A DNA stretch of 64,000 nt, taken from positions 1,550,001 to 1,614,000 of the forward strand of contig JAIXMG010000001.1 of assembly GCA_025201345.1 (NCBI GenBank). The letters run 5' to 3'. The notes beneath the pieces were generated by a model, which was given only the letters and a program-made list of their open reading frames with translations, searched no databases and was not told the DNA's origin. Shown here in pieces: positions 23,461-34,706 of the stretch. Position 1 is the stretch's first letter, and each line of letters starts with the position of its first letter. Both the position numbers and the translations under genes were made by a program. The DNA comes from Thamnidium elegans (lineage: Eukaryota; Mucoromycota; Mucoromycetes; Mucorales; Mucoraceae).

Positions 23461-24581
23461 CTAATCCAAGTCAACAACAAAACATTTGGTTGATTCTATA
23501 AGTTCCTTTACTGGGACACCCAACTTCCAATCAATGTGACCAGCACCAAGATAAATAACACCAGGCTATAATGATAATAATATATAAATAAAAATATCTC
23601 TTTAAAAGGTCGATGTTAAATACTTGCCTCTAATTTTGTGATAGATTCCGCAAGAATGATAGGGATAGGTTCCTTCATACCTATTTTAATACGACAGAGT
23701 TTTATTAGAAGAGTGTTTAAATATTCCGTTTCGTGTAACTTACCGACAGGACAAACACCGCCCTTCTTATAACCCGTAAGCCTGTGGGAAACCTAAAGAG
23801 TATGTAAGTATCTTTATGTTTTTTTAAAAATAGTAACTTACATCAGGATCAGCGAGACGATAATTGTAAAACTTTTTGCTGATTTCCTTGTTCTTTAAAG
23901 AACGACAAAAGTTTAATAATTTTTGAGTATTTACAGGAGTTACATACTGAGTAATAACACAGTAGTATCTTGAATATAATGGGTCTACATATGATTTTAT
24001 GTATTAGCTCCTAAAAAAAAAGTTGGGACTTTTTTTTTTTGGCGTCGTACCTGAGATGTCATTATGTGTACAACGAGTGTTTTCAAGAATGACACTTTTA
24101 CACATATGTTCTTTAGAAGGAGCATTTACTCGGAAACTATTTAAAAGAGTAAGTTGTTACATATTCTAATGAGCAAGATGAAGAAATACCTACGCTCTTT
24201 GTTGAAGTTCCCAATCATAGTAATCAGATTCAACAGGAATAATTTGGCACTTGTCACGAATACCTAAAGCTTCAGCACCCTTCTCAACCTTTTTTTTTTT
24301 TTAAAAAAAAAAATGATATTATTAATATATATTATAATAAGAAAATCATTGTATATGGTTCTACCTGCTTAACAACGTCGGGACATTCAGTGTAAGTTTG
24401 TTTTTGACATTCCAAGTTCCATTCGTTCTTGTATTCTTCAGAAACAGTGGCATAAAGAGAGCTAATATCCTTTTGGACAGCCTACAGAAAAAGATTTAGT
24501 ATGCTAATTCAATCGATTAATTCATATTTAACATACTCTAATAGCTTTCTGTTGTTCTTCGGGTAAATTATTGACAATCAT
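23461..24581 (-). CDS. YbaK/ProX-type aminoacyl-tRNA deacylase domain protein
   Basis: Eight small exons (24581-24537, 24481-24365, 24288-24194, 24136-24051, 23984-23842, 23792-23744, 23680-23628, 23565-23461) give 230 aa, phases all consistent. The C-terminal two thirds match the eukaryotic YbaK branch: NDISDPLYSRYYCVITQY, LNFCRSLKN, RLADPD, VSHRLTGYKKGGVCPVGM, PIPIILAES and LGAGHIDWKLGVPVKEL. Bacterial YbaK and relatives hydrolyse mischarged tRNA; that role is presumed here. The N-terminal about 90 residues carry no recognised domain. The seventh intron (23566-23627) starts with GCAAGT, a GC-AG intron; a GT alternative would shift the frame and destroy the conserved C-terminus. Confidence 0.85.
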
Positions 24582-25939
24582 TTATTGGGGTAAAGAAGAG
24601 GGGAAGGGGTGGGCATTCAAAATGCGTGACTTATAAGAAACATACAAAAGTGGAAAGTTACACATGATCGTTTAAAAATATATCCTGGATATATGTTTAG
24701 ATGTATATTTCTATTCGAGTTATCATTACTTTCGTTAATACTTAGAAGAAAATGACATCGAGGTTAGTAGTTTTTTTTTTTTTTTTTTTTTTTTTGGTCC
24801 ATAAAATATATTATCTTAAAAAGTATTTTAATTCAATACGCGTAGCTATATGAAACACTAACAAAGAGCTCGATTGACATTGTACGATGCAATCAAACAT
24901 CTAGTTTAAAAGGGATACAATACGATAAATACAATCATATTTTTTCTTGGTTTATAATCATAAAGTATACTTCTCCTCGTTCCCAAAGTAATAGTACATT
25001 ATTACTAACAGAACAAACAACCATGAGAAGGCGATAGCGTTTTAAGTTAAAAAAAAAGGGGGGGGGGGAGGGAGGGCTATCTACTAAAAAAAAATCGTTC
25101 TTCATTATAAATATCACATTGTATTATAAAAATCATGTAAAAGATATTATTTTATATAGATAACAATAGATTTGTTGAGAATATTTTATATGGGTGTGTC
25201 ATATAAATCAATTCTGTCAAGTACAGACCAAAAGCTACACTATTCAAAGTAGTGTAACAAGTAGTGACCATTCTTTGATTTTGGCGCGAAATAAATTCAT
25301 AGTAAAAAAAAAAAATAACAGATGCAAACGGTTCCAAAACTCAAGCATCAAAGAGGATGTAGTTCCTTTGATGATTATTCGTAAAGGAGATGCCGGAAAT
25401 CTGAATGTGTATCAAAATCCCCCCCTAATATTTACATATACTTTATCTTACAATTATTGTGACAAGTCTTATGACAATCATACCAGTTTCTTTATTCCCT
25501 AATCATATAATTATCAGAGGTAATCCAACAAACAAAACATAAAAGAAAGAAAAACTAGGCAATATAAGCTTATCTCTTATTTAATTTTCTTTTTTTTTCT
25601 GAAATATCTTACAAAAGCAAAGGATTTTAACACCCCATGTTATAAAAAATAAATATATGCAATATTTTTCTTTTTTTTTTTTCCCTTGTGAAAAAAAAGC
25701 TGCTTACAAAACTTGCCAAATAAATGAAAAGCCGTTTTTTAAAATTGTCACATTTTTTCCTCGATTGTGACTTGATTTAATAAGGAGCATTTTTAATAAA
25801 ATTCTTGAGGTGGGAAATCTAGCAAAAAAAAATAATATAAATAGCGGCTTTTTTATAATTTTTTTTTTGTTTTGTCTTTCTTTTTTTTTAAAAAAAAAAA
25901 TATAAAAAAAAAAATAAAAAAAAAGGATAATTTACTATT
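24582..25939. other. Divergent intergenic region with a G-rich tract
   Basis: About 1.36 kb between the divergent YbaK and NELF-A-like genes. It has a T run at about 24771-24795 and an isolated G-rich tract at 25058-25076 (eleven G, then two GGG runs). Many A/T runs precede the NELF-A-like start. A plus-strand open frame at 25194-25502 has no recognisable domain and is not called. Confidence 0.5.
25058..25076 (+). repeat. G-rich tract, possible G-quadruplex
   Basis: Eleven consecutive G followed by A-GGG-A-GGG in otherwise AT-rich DNA; at least four G-triplets are available for quadruplex folding. It follows an A run, giving an abrupt A-to-G switch. A similar A-to-G switch occurs near 63967-63988. 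Confidence 0.5.
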
Positions 25940-27936
25940 ATGGCATTTGAAAGAAATACTACCGAAGGTATTCGTACTTGGTTAACAACAGAATTAAGCA
26001 CACCAGGCTGGAATAGTTCATCAATTGCAAAAGGATTAACTGAAGATGTAATGATGATAATTGTTGATGATTTTAACTTGTTTGAAACTAAAATAAGACA
26101 AGCCATTATTTTATCTGCAATGTACATAAGAAAAGGTGATCTTTTGTCGTTAGGTGATGGTTTGAACAAGGTAACGTGTCTTTTTTTTTTTTTTTTATAC
26201 ATTTTACTATGAGAAATAGTATTGGGATGATGTTTTTCTTCTGCTGTGTATGTGTGTCTGTATATACCTATATATATATATATAAATATAGCCTGTTTAT
26301 TATTCTATATACATGTATATTCCTGTTTTTATCATTAAATTTCCGTGACACTATCTTTTTTTTTTTCCAAAAAAATATGTCTTCAGTATGTATGTAAACT
26401 ACCCTGTTCTTTTTATTATCTATATAAATTACCCTGTTTTTTTGTTGTAATTATCAATCAGTTTTATCTATCAGTGTGAATTTTTTTATGGAGGTGTTTA
26501 GGGAGGGACAATAAAAAAATAGACAGAAAAAGATAAAAGAAAATATACAAAAAAATAAACAGAAAAAAAAGTGATATACGTGCATTATACATACACACAC
26601 ACACACACACACACAAGGGGGGGAGAGAGATAGAGAAATGGTCATAATGTACTAACCAATTTAAACTTTTTAGGTGTTACGATTGGCTTTAAATGACAAG
26701 GATGATTTTGTCAGAACGACAGCCAATGTACTCAAGGATTATCCAGACACTCAGTCATTAGATTTAAATATTGATGCCTGGTCAGAGGACTTTAGATCAT
26801 TATTGAATAATATTGGGTCATCTAGTAAGTGACGTTTTACTTCCTTAAAAAAAAACATTACCTAATATTTATTTTTATAGTTAAGCAAAATGGTTTCAAC
26901 TTTCACCCTTTGGAAGACATGATCTTACAGCCCTGTGCACGTACTACACCCCCTTTTGTTTCATCAAATTATACCACTTTGAAGTCAACACATACAAAGC
27001 ACTTTAGTTTGACAACGAATGAGAATGACACTATCTCTTCTGAGTCCAGACACTTGCGTTTCAAAGAACTTGTTGAAAGTGAAGAGAGGTTGGAACAAGC
27101 AGAGGCACAAGCAGCACAAGCAGTAGCACAAAAAAGAGCTGGTGCTGAATTACAAAGTAAATCAAAACGTATCGATAATCTTCAAAGTCCTTTCCCTTTC
27201 GCTCCTGCCAATGCTCCTCCTAGAAGTTATTCATTAGGTTCCATCCCTTCTGCTGCTGCTTCTTCCTTGTATACAAAGAGACCTGCAAGACCAGCTCCTT
27301 CAGGCGGTGGCGGTCTTTTTATTAAACAACAAAAACCTGGTCAAAGGCCTGTACAAAGACAAGCGCCTGGTGTTCAAAGACCTGTCCCCACTTCAAGTCT
27401 TCCAAGAGGTTTACAAAGAGTTCAAAAAACACGAATGCTTGATTTTGACGCTGCTACTGAATTTGAACAAAATACTGCTAATGCTTTAAAACAAGCTCAA
27501 GATGGTAAGCACAAATTAATCATTCTACTTTTGATATGAAACTAACTTTCTATTTTATTTTATTCTGAAAATAGAAATTAAGGCAAAAGCTGAAGCAAAG
27601 AAAGCAGAAGCCTCGGAAAAAAAGCAAAGAATTGCAAATGAAAGAAGAGAAAAAGAAGAAGCAAAAAAAGCTCTCAGGGAGCATCAAGCTGCTGAGCGTA
27701 CCGAACGTGCCGCTGCTGCTGAGCGTGCAGAGCGTGCAGCTGCTGATGCTGAATGCGCCTTACCAAAGTCTCCCACCTCTGCACCCAATTCTCCTAAAAC
27801 CCCAAAATCTCCTCCCAAATCCCCCAAAGTCAAGTCTGAGCACGTTTTCGCTGTCCCTGCATTACCTGGACATTTCCAACAAGGTCAACAACCCAAGGAA
27901 GAGACCTCACCTACTGAAAAACTCACTACCTTTTAA
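25940..27936 (+). CDS. NELF-A-like (HDAg-domain) transcription elongation factor
   Basis: Four exons (25940-26170, 26674-26824, 26881-27504, 27575-27936) give 455 aa. The N-terminal helical domain (about residues 1-130) follows metazoan NELF-A: TEGIRTWLTTELS, SSIAKGLTEDVM, ANVLKDYPDTQSLDLNID. After it come TTPPF, KHFSLTTNE and SRHLRFKELVES, matching the segment after the NELF-A domain, and then a basic P/Q/R-rich stretch with PRGLQRVQKTRMLDFD, like the NELF-A motif before the C-terminal half. The last 120 residues are an Ala/Glu/Lys/Arg helix and SP-rich tail unlike animal NELF-A. In animals NELF-A with NELF-B/C/E pauses RNA polymerase II. The first intron is 503 nt, far longer than its neighbours, and holds CA and GA repeats. 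Confidence 0.78.
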
Positions 27937-28433
27937 GAAAAACTCTACAATTTTCTTTTTTTATTTTTTTATTTGTACATATAATTATTCCATATTGTTA
28001 CCTCCCTTCCCTTTCAACCTTTTCTTATCCTTCCTATTTTCTTTTTCTCATCAGCGCGAACTTCGTTTGTTCCGTGTATACAGTACTCTTTTTTTTTTTT
28101 TTTCATTGAATATATACCTATTAATAACAAAAAAAAAAAAAGTCGTATAACTTCTGTTCTATATATAACGATCGAATACAAATAAATAAAAACAATAAAA
28201 AAAAATTTAAGAAAGTAAAAAAAAAAAGCGTTCTGCCTAAAACCATTGAGTAAATAGGATTTTAACAACACAATAATAATAAAAAAAAAAGTTAAGTGAA
28301 TCAAATATTACAAATTTTAATATAAAAAAAAAATAGTCTATGTGGGGTGTATAATATAAAAAGTAAATGCTAAAACAAAGTAGAGGAAAAGAGGGTTATA
28401 AAGGAATATATAAAAATGAATGATAAAATTATT
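27937..28433. other. Convergent 3' flanks
   Basis: About 500 bp between the stop codons of the NELF-A-like and PDR genes; AT-rich with several A and T runs (for example 28087-28103 and 28328-28334). No gene recognised. It should hold both polyadenylation regions. Confidence 0.55.
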
Positions 28434-30974
28434 TTAACGCTTTGCCTTTCTAAACAAGTAGACAAAGAACATGAATGCAAACACGTTAAAAACGTAGTAG
28501 GCACAGAGAATACCGAAATCTCTCCATCTGTTTTCGTAACTCCAGCCGATTCTTGTTTCGTAAAAGTCGTTACCAAGACGGTAAGGACAATAGTCACACA
28601 TATCAGTTGCATTAGTGTTGCCAATATAACCGGGTCCACCAGAAGTAAAGAAATCAGCCATGTATTCACTACACGTAACACCAGGAGGGGCAGGAATTTG
28701 AATATAACCTTCTTTTTCACAGCTAACTTCAACACTATCCATAACGTTCACCACTAGACCTTCTATCACATAATGATATGGATCTAGCCAGTACATCCAG
28801 GCGCTCCAGAACTTGGGCATGGAATCAGGAGGTTGCATAATACCAGCAAATAAAATCAAGATGGATGTAAAGAAGGGATTAATTACAGCAGCCATAGGAG
28901 GAGTAGCAGAGAAAGCGGCAATCATGAAACCAAGAGAAACAGAGTAAAGTAAGAAGACAGCAAAATGAATATAGAAGAAACCGATACGTTCAGAACTTTC
29001 TTGAAGACCGGCAGTCCAGTAGAAACAAACCAAGAAAATAGCAGAAAAGAAAATCAAGTAAGGGATTTCAACTAGAACACATGAAAGCGCAAACGGAGCC
29101 CAGCCATAATATCTTGAAGCGTATTCACGACGGAACCAAGTTCTTTCTTCCATGAAACGAGGTTGAGCGAGAATAATCAAAGCATTACTCATCAACAGTG
29201 TAGTAAAGACAGAGAACATACGATTTTGCATATCAGCGGGTGTATTACCGAGCTTCCAGAAAGAGAAACCAGAGATAAGACCAATGAAACAAACGTTGAA
29301 AAGACGACCCATATTATAGGTAGGACAACGCCACCAAGAGACATTCATACGCTTATAAACGAGCCAAAATTGTTGAGCAAAAGTAAGAGAATAAGGACTA
29401 GCAGTATTCTTGTGGTTAGGGTTAATATCAGTGTGGATTTCTTCAAGTTCAGCATCGAGAGCCTTGGCTTGAGAAGAACCGGTCCAAACATCAGCCCAAT
29501 CCTTAGTAGCCTTACCAGCAGTACCAGCACCAACACATTCAAGAATATATTCGGCAGGGTTAGCACTAGGAGAACACTTGGGTCCACCATTGGATTCAAA
29601 GTAATCAATCATAGTAGCAGCACCTTCACCAATTTCACCACAGTAAGCAGTACGACCACCACGAACTAACAAGACAAGATGATCGAAATGTTCAAAAAGA
29701 GTAGCAGAAGGTTGATGAATAGTACAAAGTACGGGCCAACCAGCATCGGCAAGCTTACGAATGAAACGAACAATATTATAAGAACTTTGAGCATCCAGAC
29801 CAGAAGTAGGTTCATCCAAGAAAAGAAGCTTGGGCTTACCAACTAATTCAGTAGCAATAGTAAGACGCTTACGTTCTTCAACAGAGATACCAACACCAGC
29901 TTCAAGATTACCAATAAGAGCATCAGCAATCTTTTCCATTTCCATAAGACGAATAATTTGCTCAACGTAAGCATCTTTTTCTTCCTTGGGTACTTCACTA
30001 CCTTGACGAAGGTAAGCAGAGAACTTGAGTGCTTCACGAACAGTTGCATTAGGATTATGGACATCCATTTGTTCACAGTAACCAGTAGTACGTTCAAAAT
30101 CAGGACCAAGAGGTTCACCGTTCATATAAATACGACCTTCGATTTTACCAATAGTCTTTCTCTTGGCCAAGACATCCAACAAGGTTGTCTTACCAGCACC
30201 AGAAGAACCCATTAAAGCAGTAAGATGACCAGGACGAACAATACCACCGATATCATTTAAGAGTTTAAGAGATCCACCCTTAATAGGTACAGTGTAGTCC
30301 ATATGATGCCAAGAGAAGGTAGTACCTTCAGAAACAGCCTCCATCTTTTCATCTTCTTCACGAACAGTTTGTTGAAGAGCTAAAGTTTCATCGACAGGCT
30401 TAGGAGCTTTACCGGCCTTATAAACCTTGGTGACAGAGCCTTCCTTTTGAAGATCAACGAACTCCATACCAAGAGCAGTAATAGCAGTAAAGAAAATAAA
30501 GAAGAGAATAACAGCAACAAAGTTAATCCAACGTTGCCAGATTTCGTAACCGTAAGCTGTATGAAGGTAAGCCTCACCACTAACAGAGTTGGCACCGGGA
30601 ACTGCACCAGCAAGGATACAGGTCTTGTATGCATCATCCGTGTAAGAGGGACCGAAAGGTACTGAATTAGCACCGGCGCAAGAGAATTCCATACCATTTA
30701 ATTCGTTGGAAATCAAAGCCTTGTAACCGTAGGCAAGAGGATTAATCCAGTAGATCCACATGAGCCAAGGATGCATTTGAGTATAAGGAATTTGGTAACC
30801 ACAATAAACAAGACAGGCAATCAACAAGATAGATGAGAGTTGAGAAGCAGTAAAGAAATTAGGCGAAACAGCACCCCAGAAACGGAAGAAACCATTCATA
30901 CATAAGTTAGTGACAACAAGGATAATAAAGAAGGTGAAGAACTATTATATGAAACATTAGTAAAAATTAAATTA

Positions 30975-31017
<43 letters not shown>

Positions 31018-32894
31018 TTTCCAGCTTCGAGAACAAGACCCATCATAAAGTAAACACAAATTTCAAAGACAAGAACTTGAATAATAGCCAAAGGAATATC
31101 AGCAATAACAGTAGCAATATAGAAAGCAGAAGGACGATACAAAGCGAAATGCTTGTGCTTTTCAAGAACACGACGACCTTGCATGAAAGCGGAAAGTTCA
31201 GCTTGAGCAATCAAAGCATTGAATAAGAGAGAGAACAAGAAAGCACCACCACGAGAGAAAGCGCCAGAGGCATCGACAGGCATCATATAAAATACAGAAG
31301 CCATGATAAGACCCTTGATAACAACACCACCATAACGAGAGATCAAAGCACCAGTATCACCAGAAATAAGTTGGAATTGACGAATAGTAAGAGCTTTGAC
31401 TTGTTGATAATAAGAGGCAACCAAAGGAGAGTGTTTAGGAGCTCTCTTTTGATGAGCTTCCAAAAAGGCTTGACGGAACTTTTCATCAGGACGATCTTCA
31501 TTGATCTTGTTTTCATATTCGTCACGTTCTTGCATCATATCTCTATAAAGACCAGATTCTTTATAAGTCTTTTCGAATTGAACAGCATTGACAGGGACAC
31601 GATCCTTAAAACCGTCACGGAATTCACGCTCGTTAGCGTTACAGAGACCAGTCAAGAAATCAGGAGTAGACTTACGATCAGGACAGTAGAAACCCATATC
31701 TTCAAAGTAAGATTTAGCCTTAGCGGTAGGACCGAAATAAATACAACGACCTTCATCAAGAACCATAACCTTATCAAAAAGATGGAAAATATTATCGGAA
31801 GCTTGATAAAGAGTAGAGATAGTAGTCTTGTGCATAATATCAGTCATAATACGAAGAGAACGAACATAATCAAGAGCAGATGAAGCATCTAAACCACGAG
31901 TAGAACAATCCCAACAATTGATAGAACTACGAGTAGTCATTTGTTCAGCAATAGAAAGACGCTTACGTTCACCACCAGAAAGACCACGGACAAAGGCATT
32001 ACCAACCATGGTGTTCATTTGTTTTGTTAAACCAAGCATGTTACCAAGCATATAAAGAATCTTGTTGATGAATTCGCCCTTAGTTTCATTTTCTAAACGT
32101 TTACCGGGAGTCTTGTTCTTTAAAGCAAAACTTAAGGTTTGTTTACAGGTTAAAGTAGGATAATGGAGATCTTCTTCTTCGTTGTAACAAACTTCACCAC
32201 GGAAATGCTTTGAGAATTCTTGAGCTTCGATACCACCATAATGAACAGTACCTTCGATATTGGTATAAGAAGAACGCATATTGGCAATAACACGAAGTAA
32301 AGAAGTACAACCAGCACCAGGACGACCAAGAACAAGAAGCATTTCTCCGTCTTTACAGAAACCGTCATTTCCTTTAAGAATGGTGAAATCGGAACCAGTT
32401 GTTTTACCCCACTTCCAGAATTGAACGGTATCACGCATCCAAGTCCAGTTAGTAGAAATAGTTTTAGAATCGGCACCAAGACCATGAACGACTAAATCTT
32501 TCCAGACAACACCCATATGCTTGGGATGGAAACCGGCATCTTCACCTTGGTTTCTTTGATCGCTTAAAAAGTCGGTTAAATCGAAATCTTTGACATCGCC
32601 CTTTTCAGCTTCGCCAGCAGACATTGATTTACGACGAGAGATGCGAGATTGTTGAGTTAATTCTCTGCGAATCTCTTCATAGTTGCTCATAGCTTCCTCG
32701 ATATTGACAGCATTGCCTTCGGTTTCACCAAATGCACCATGTTCCCGATTGGGATAATCGTCAGATTGGCTGTTTATTTCCTCTTTATCATGAACACCTT
32801 CAATAGTGGAATCATCTGAAAAGTGTTTGTTTTGATAATCTTCGTCACGGTTGTGTCGAGTGTGTTGCCCATTTGGCAACGCTTGCATATCCAT
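28434..32894 (-). CDS. PDR-type (ABCG full-size) multidrug ABC transporter
   Basis: Two exons (32894-31017 and 30941-28434) give 1461 aa in the order NBD1-TMD1-NBD2-TMD2 typical of fungal PDR pumps. NBD1 (about residues 130-420) has the Walker A GRPGAGCTS, with Cys where Lys normally sits, and the signature LSGGERKRLS. NBD2 has a canonical Walker A GSSGAGKTT (about 871-879), Walker B LLFLDEPTSGLD, and a degenerate signature (ISVEERKRLTI). This asymmetry is normal for the family. Each half ends in six predicted membrane segments. Role: ATP-driven export of hydrophobic drugs or lipids at the plasma membrane. The single 75-nt intron (30942-31016) contains an A36 run on the sense strand. The N-terminal 100 residues are hydrophilic and Ser/Glu-rich. 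Confidence 0.95.
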
Positions 32895-33986
32895 GTTGGA
32901 TCAAGAAATTAAAAAGTGAGTTGAAAGTGTATAAAAGAAGTAATTATTATTTTTTTTCTTTAAAAAAAATTGTAAAGTGTTTTAGAGAAAGAAAAAAAAA
33001 ATAGAGATATATATTTTGAATTGTTGAAAAAAGAAAAAAAAAAAAAAATGCCATTCTTTTTGACCTACTTTTATATGGTTTTTTTTTTTAGTATAACCGG
33101 ATAAATCTGGCCTGAACAATTCTACCATATCGTTTCAATATCCGAATTAAGAAATACCATACTTGGGCGGTAAAACCATTGATAGTTGTACAATATTACA
33201 TCACCGACTATGCTGTAAATCAATGTGTTTAATATATCATAAAAATAAATGGTAGTAAACAGTTTTTGCTATAATAGAATAGAAAAAAAAACATACGGTC
33301 TATCAAATAACGTCAATTATATCGTATAAAAAATAACAAGTATAAAATCAAAAGACTTGAGATAACCCGTACGTAATAGTGTACTAAGATTTTTTTATGC
33401 CATCATATACATCATCTGTGATGTGGAGAAAACAAGCAATTTTATTGTACAGAACGGCATATCTCCGCTTAAATATATTATACTGCCTCATCTTGCAAAA
33501 AAAACGGTTGAACTATTCTTCAGATACAAAGTTATTGAGTGCCCGGCTTGAAACAGTATATCCTTTTTTTTTCATTTGTATCGGACATCCGGACAAATAT
33601 ACTACAGTATTTTGCAAGCAGTAAACTATTCTTCCAGTTCTATTTTATACGTACTTTGTATTCTATATAGAAGTTTTCAAAATGTGTGTAACTGCTCAAG
33701 TAAACTGTCGGCTTGATCGGATCCTATAACCAATATTCCGACCTAGTCTTTTTTTTTTTTTTTTTTTTTTTTTTTTGGTTGAAGTGCTGCAGCTGATTAT
33801 TAATTGAAGGCAGACAAAGTAGTCATGTGGCCTATTTTTTATTTATTTATTTTTACGCGAAAAAGAGGGATTAAATAGTTCAGTAAAATAATATCAGCGC
33901 CACTTCATAAATATTGATTGCGCTGTATTCTTCTACTTTTGGAATGAATGTGGTTTGGTGACACATAGTTACAACGCACACGATAT

Positions 33987-34020
<34 letters not shown>

Positions 34021-34706
34021 TCCGTGAATACAGATATTCATATGAGTGTAAAAAGTATTTCTAAAACTGCCTATATATTTCTCTTGAAGCACGTGCGCGC
34101 ATGGTAAACTACTCTTTTACCGGATTGTTATTTTGCTTCAATGCGTCTAGACAATAAAAATTAGATAAGGTGTGCCGGCTATAAATTTTACCTATCATAC
34201 TTCAAATATAATAATAGGCTAATAACCATAATGTTTCCACAATATATATTGCAAACATAAATAGTGTACCAATCACCACAATTATATTTCGGATAATAAA
34301 GACTTGACAGATAAAAGACTTTTTTGTAGCAGTGTAAATGGAACCCAAAATCCTATTTACGCTTATGAAATAAAACTAATTGACTTTGAAATTAGCTGAC
34401 AAAAAAAAACACGAGCATTTTTATTAAATCAAACTGTTTCGTTACCTAAACTGATTGAAGATCCAACTTTCTGTCTAAATTATTCTTCCATCAATCAAAA
34501 TATTTGTTGCCAAGACGATTAACAGCACAGAAACTCCGTTTCAATAACAAGTTTTTTTATTGAAGCTGTGTGTATGTGTGTGTGTGTGCGTGTGTGTGTG
34601 TGAAAAAAAAAGCCGATTTTTTCGGGTTAAATGTTTACCGGGTTAAAGAATCCCCTTTTTTTTATTTACAGTTTTGGAAAATCTGATTAAAACATAGTTG
34701 AATTCA
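32895..34706. other. Intergenic, no gene recognised
   Basis: About 1.8 kb of AT-rich DNA upstream of the PDR gene and downstream of the ABCF gene. T runs lie at about 33750-33776 and 33989-34017 and a (GT)n tract at about 34565-34601. Small open frames (33397-33624 plus, 33880-34092 minus) look random. Confidence 0.5.

Noticed and set aside
25194..25502. 102-codon open frame upstream of the NELF-A-like gene
   Set aside because: No family resemblance and low-complexity content; likely chance.
28434..32894. Cys in place of Lys in the first Walker A of the PDR transporter
   Set aside because: This asymmetry is normal for fungal PDR pumps, so it is not a defect.
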